Assembly: GCF_010731295.1 (NCBI RefSeq)
Contig: NZ_AP022579.1
Location: 3,410,001-3,474,000, forward strand
DNA: 64,000 nt
Direction: 5' to 3'
From: Mycolicibacterium boenickei
Lineage (GTDB): Bacteria; Actinomycetota; Actinomycetes; Mycobacteriales; Mycobacteriaceae
Shown: one piece after another, positions 61,510-64,000 of the stretch
Layout: every line of letters begins with the position of its first letter
How positions within the stretch are numbered: position 1 is the first letter of the stretch
Position numbers and translations under genes: made by a program
Notes under the pieces: model-generated
Told to the model about the DNA's origin: nothing
What the model saw: the letters and a program-made list of their open reading frames with translations, nothing else
Database searches by the model: none

Positions 61510-64000
61510 TCAGCTCACGTCGAAGGCGCGGGCGCGCAGGGAGCGCTCCACGCCGGCACGGCCCTCGACCACCAGGCGGCGCAGCGCCGGCGGCACCTCG
61601 GGATCGGACAGGAACGCGTCCGCCGCGTCGAGCCCGTTCTGGCTGATGTCCCATGACGGGTACAGCCCGATCACCACGGTCTGGGCGACCTCGCTGGACC
61701 GCCGCTCCCACACCCCGGAGATCGCCGCGAAGTAGCGCGTCGTGAACGGCGCCAACAACTCGGACTGGCCGGGCTGGACGAATCCGCCGACGATCGCGCG
61801 GGTGGTGATGTTGGCGAGCGTGTCGTCCTCGATCACCTGCTCCCACGCCGCGGACTTCACCTCGTCCTGCGGGCGGGCGGCCGAAGCCGCCGCGGCGTGC
61901 CGCTTGCCGGCCGCGGTCGGGTCGCTCGCGGCCTCGGCGTCGATGAACGGCGTCTCGGGACCGTCGGCGTCGATGTCGCCGTTGCGGGCCAGCGCGGTGA
62001 CGATCCGCCACCGCAGATCGGTGTCGATCACCAGGCCAGGCATGTTCACCGCGGCGGGCTCGTTGTCGAGCAGCGTCGACAGCACGGCGACGTGGTTCGG
62101 CGACAGGACCGAGGTGCACAGCGCGTTCACGAACGCGAGCTGGTGATCGGATCCCGGCGCGGAGTTGCCGGCCAGATCGAGCAGGGCATCTCCGAACGCC
62201 CGCCAGCCGATCTCGGTGGCCCAGGCAGGATCGGCGTAGGAGCTCAGCGCGGTCTGTGCCTGCATGAGCAGCCGCTGCGCGACACCGACCTCGGTCTCGG
62301 CGTGCACCCCGCTCATCACCAGGGCGACGAAGTCGCGGGCCTTCATCTCGGCCTCGCGGGTCATCTCCCAGGCCGCCGACCAGGCCAGCGTGCGGGGGAG
62401 CGGATCGGCGATGTCGGCGATCCGCGACAGCACCGTCGACAGCGAGACCGGGTCCAGCCGCAACGAGCAGTAGGTCAGGTCATCGTCGTTGACCAGGATC
62501 AGCTTGCCGCGCGAAACACCCACCAGTGCAGGCACTTCCGTGATCGGGCCTTCGACGTCGAGCTCCTCGCGGTGCACCCGCACGAGCTTGCCGGAGCCGG
62601 CCGGGTCTTCGTCGTAGATGCCGACGGCCAGCCGGTGCACGCGGGTTTCCCCGGCGCCCGGCGCCGCACCCGACTGGGCGATGGAGAACCGGGTGAACGC
62701 ACCGGAATCGTCGACGTCGAAGTCCGCCCGCAGCGTGTTCAAACCCGTTGTCTTGAGCCATTGCTGACCCCAGCCGGACAGGTTCCGGCCGGAAGACTTC
62801 TCCAGAGCACCCAGCAGATCGCCGAACGTGGCGTTGGCGAAGGCGTGGTCGCGGAAGTAGTCGCGCAGGCCCGACAGGAACTCTTCGAGCCCGACGTAGG
62901 CCACCAGCTGCTTGAGCACCGAGGCGCCCTTGGCGTAGGTGATGCCGTCGAAGTTCACCTCCACGGCGGCCAGGTCCGGGATGTCCGCGGCGACCGGGTG
63001 GGTCGAGGGCAGCTGGTCCTGCCGGTAGGCCCAGGACTTCTCGACATTGGCGAAAGTGGTCCACGCCGTGTCGTATTCGGTGGCCTCGGCCTGGCACAGC
63101 ACCGACGCGAAGGTCGCGAAGGACTCGTTGAGCCACAGGTCATCCCACCACTGCATGGTGACCAGATCGCCGAACCACATGTGCGCCATCTCGTGCAGCA
63201 CGGTCTCGGCGCGGCGCTCGTAGGAGGCCCGGGTCACCTTGGACCGGAAGACGTAGTCCTCCAGGAACGTCACCGCGCCCGCGTTCTCCATGGCGCCCGC
63301 GTTGAACTCGGGCACGAACAGCTGGTCGTACTTACCGAACGCGTACGGCGTGCCGAAGTTCTTGTGGTAGAAGCCGAAACCCTGCTTGGTCTCGGTGAAC
63401 AGCCGCTCGGCGTCCATGAACTCGGCCAGCGAGGCCCGACAGAAGATGCCCAGCGGGATCTCGCCGTGCTCGTCGGAATACGAGTCGCGCCACACCGCGT
63501 ACGGCCCGGCGATCAGCGCCGCCAGATAGGTGCTCATCTTCGGGGTGGTGGCGAAGGTGTGCACGGTGCCCGAGCCGTTGGGCTCGGCGGTGGTGGTGGC
63601 GCCATTCGAGATCACCTGCCAGTGCGACGGCGCGGTGACCTGCACGTCGAACGTGGCCTTCAGGTCGGGCTGGTCGAAGCAGGCGAACATCCGCTTGGCG
63701 TCGGCGGTTTCGAACTGCGAGTAGAGGTAGACCTCGTTGTCGACGGGATCGACGAAGCGGTGCAGGCCCTCGCCGGTGTTGGAGTAGAGGCAGTCGGCGT
63801 CGACCACCAGGACGTTGTGGGCGGTCAGGCCGGGCAGCGCGATGCCGGTGGATTCGTCGTAGCCGGACACATCCAGTGCGATGCCGTTGAGCGTCGCACT
63901 GCGGACGGTGTCGGCCGCCAGGTCGATGAAGGTGTCGGCGCCGGCGAGGGCCTCGAACGTCACGGTCGTGGTCGACCGGAAGGTACGTTCGCCCGGCCCG
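61510..64000 (-). CDS. pepN: Aminopeptidase N (M1 family), 5' end beyond window
   Basis: About 830 residues of an M1 metallo-aminopeptidase are present, matching Rv2467 (861 aa). The frame is open through the window edge (FRSTTTVTFEAL), so the true start is outside. It has the substrate-binding GAMENAGAVTF, the zinc motif HEMAH-x18-E within LHEMAHMWFGDLVTMQWWDDLWLNESFA, and an ERAP1-like helical C-terminal domain. It removes N-terminal residues from peptides in the cytosol. The strong hairpin at 61432-61500 follows its stop codon. Confidence 0.95.
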   Translation of the reverse strand, partial: GPGERTFRSTTTVTFEALAGADTFIDLAADTVRSATLNGIALDVSGYDESTGIALPGLTAHNVLVVDADCLYSNTGEGLHRFVDPVDNEVYLYSQFETADAKRMFACFDQPDLKATFDVQVTAPSHWQVISNGATTTAEPNGSGTVHTFATTPKMSTYLAALIAGPYAVWRDSYSDEHGEIPLGIFCRASLAEFMDAERLFTETKQGFGFYHKNFGTPYAFGKYDQLFVPEFNAGAMENAGAVTFLEDYVFRSKVTRASYERRAETVLHEMAHMWFGDLVTMQWWDDLWLNESFATFASVLCQAEATEYDTAWTTFANVEKSWAYRQDQLPSTHPVAADIPDLAAVEVNFDGITYAKGASVLKQLVAYVGLEEFLSGLRDYFRDHAFANATFGDLLGALEKSSGRNLSGWGQQWLKTTGLNTLRADFDVDDSGAFTRFSIAQSGAAPGAGETRVHRLAVGIYDEDPAGSGKLVRVHREELDVEGPITEVPALVGVSRGKLILVNDDDLTYCSLRLDPVSLSTVLSRIADIADPLPRTLAWSAAWEMTREAEMKARDFVALVMSGVHAETEVGVAQRLLMQAQTALSSYADPAWATEIGWRAFGDALLDLAGNSAPGSDHQLAFVNALCTSVLSPNHVAVLSTLLDNEPAAVNMPGLVIDTDLRWRIVTALARNGDIDADGPETPFIDAEAASDPTAAGKRHAAAASAARPQDEVKSAAWEQVIEDDTLANITTRAIVGGFVQPGQSELLAPFTTRYFAAISGVWERRSSEVAQTVVIGLYPSWDISQNGLDAADAFLSDPEVPPALRRLVVEGRAGVERSLRARAFDVS

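Overview
The window is high-GC DNA from a mycobacterium, most likely a fast-growing Mycolicibacterium-type species. Evidence: close homologues of the M. tuberculosis isonitrile-lipopeptide genes (Rv0097-Rv0101), mycobactin genes mbtK/mbtL/mbtM, an MmpS/MmpL pair, SigC, PlsB2, the large NAD-glutamate dehydrogenase and EttA; a complete prpD-prpB-prpC set (M. tuberculosis lacks prpB); and a right half collinear with M. tuberculosis Rv2467-Rv2485c. The species cannot be fixed from sequence reading alone.

Region 1 (1-14222) is a contiguous copper/chalkophore block. It holds the 3' end of the isonitrile synthase, fcoT, an acyl-AMP ligase (fadD10), an ACP and a one-module NRPS with a reductase domain. 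These are followed by a free-standing HMA copper-chaperone-like protein, a SigC-type sigma factor divergent from a Cu(+) P-type ATPase (ctpB), a small membrane protein, a 36-residue cysteine-rich metallothionein-like peptide, a CopD/CtaG membrane protein preceded by a BlaI-like palindrome, a His/Met-rich membrane protein, and a zinc-finger membrane anti-sigma candidate. The genes look like one copper acquisition, export, buffering and oxidase-assembly unit with its own regulators.

Region 2 (14229-22787) is propionyl-CoA catabolism: prpR divergent from prpDBC, with pyruvate carboxylase directly downstream. An exact 32-bp tandem repeat encoding two coupled 11-residue mini-ORFs lies between prpD and prpB. 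Region 3 (22788-30623) is iron/siderophore: an IdeR-box-like site, mbtK, mbtL, mbtM, then a DHFR-like protein, a TetR regulator and an mmpS-mmpL export pair with a good inverted-repeat operator. Region 4 (30666-37531) is an uncharacterised catabolic cluster (D-2-hydroxyacid dehydrogenase, amidohydrolase, class II aldolase, acyl-CoA ligase, GntR regulator, metallo-beta-lactamase-fold hydrolase) plus a universal stress protein.

Region 5 (37666-39571) is an 1827-bp island in the 3' half of a tRNA-Arg(UCU) gene. It is bounded by a 43-bp direct repeat and carries a class II Fic protein and an IS3-type remnant. Region 6 (39708-59674) is conserved core: WS/DGAT, PlsC, PlsB2, a second CopD/CtaG protein, a second SSB, EttA, glutamate dehydrogenase, a thioesterase, two small conserved proteins, alpha-glucosidase, truncated haemoglobin O, an HNH nuclease, and two small proteins matching subunits of the mycobacterial bcc-aa3 supercomplex.

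Region 7 (59698-61007) is an IS110-family element inserted in a palindromic intergenic repeat. Its non-coding 234 bp contains segments matching both target flanks and both donor ends in the order expected of a bridge RNA. The window ends in a second small HNH protein, a large hairpin, and pepN cut by the window edge.
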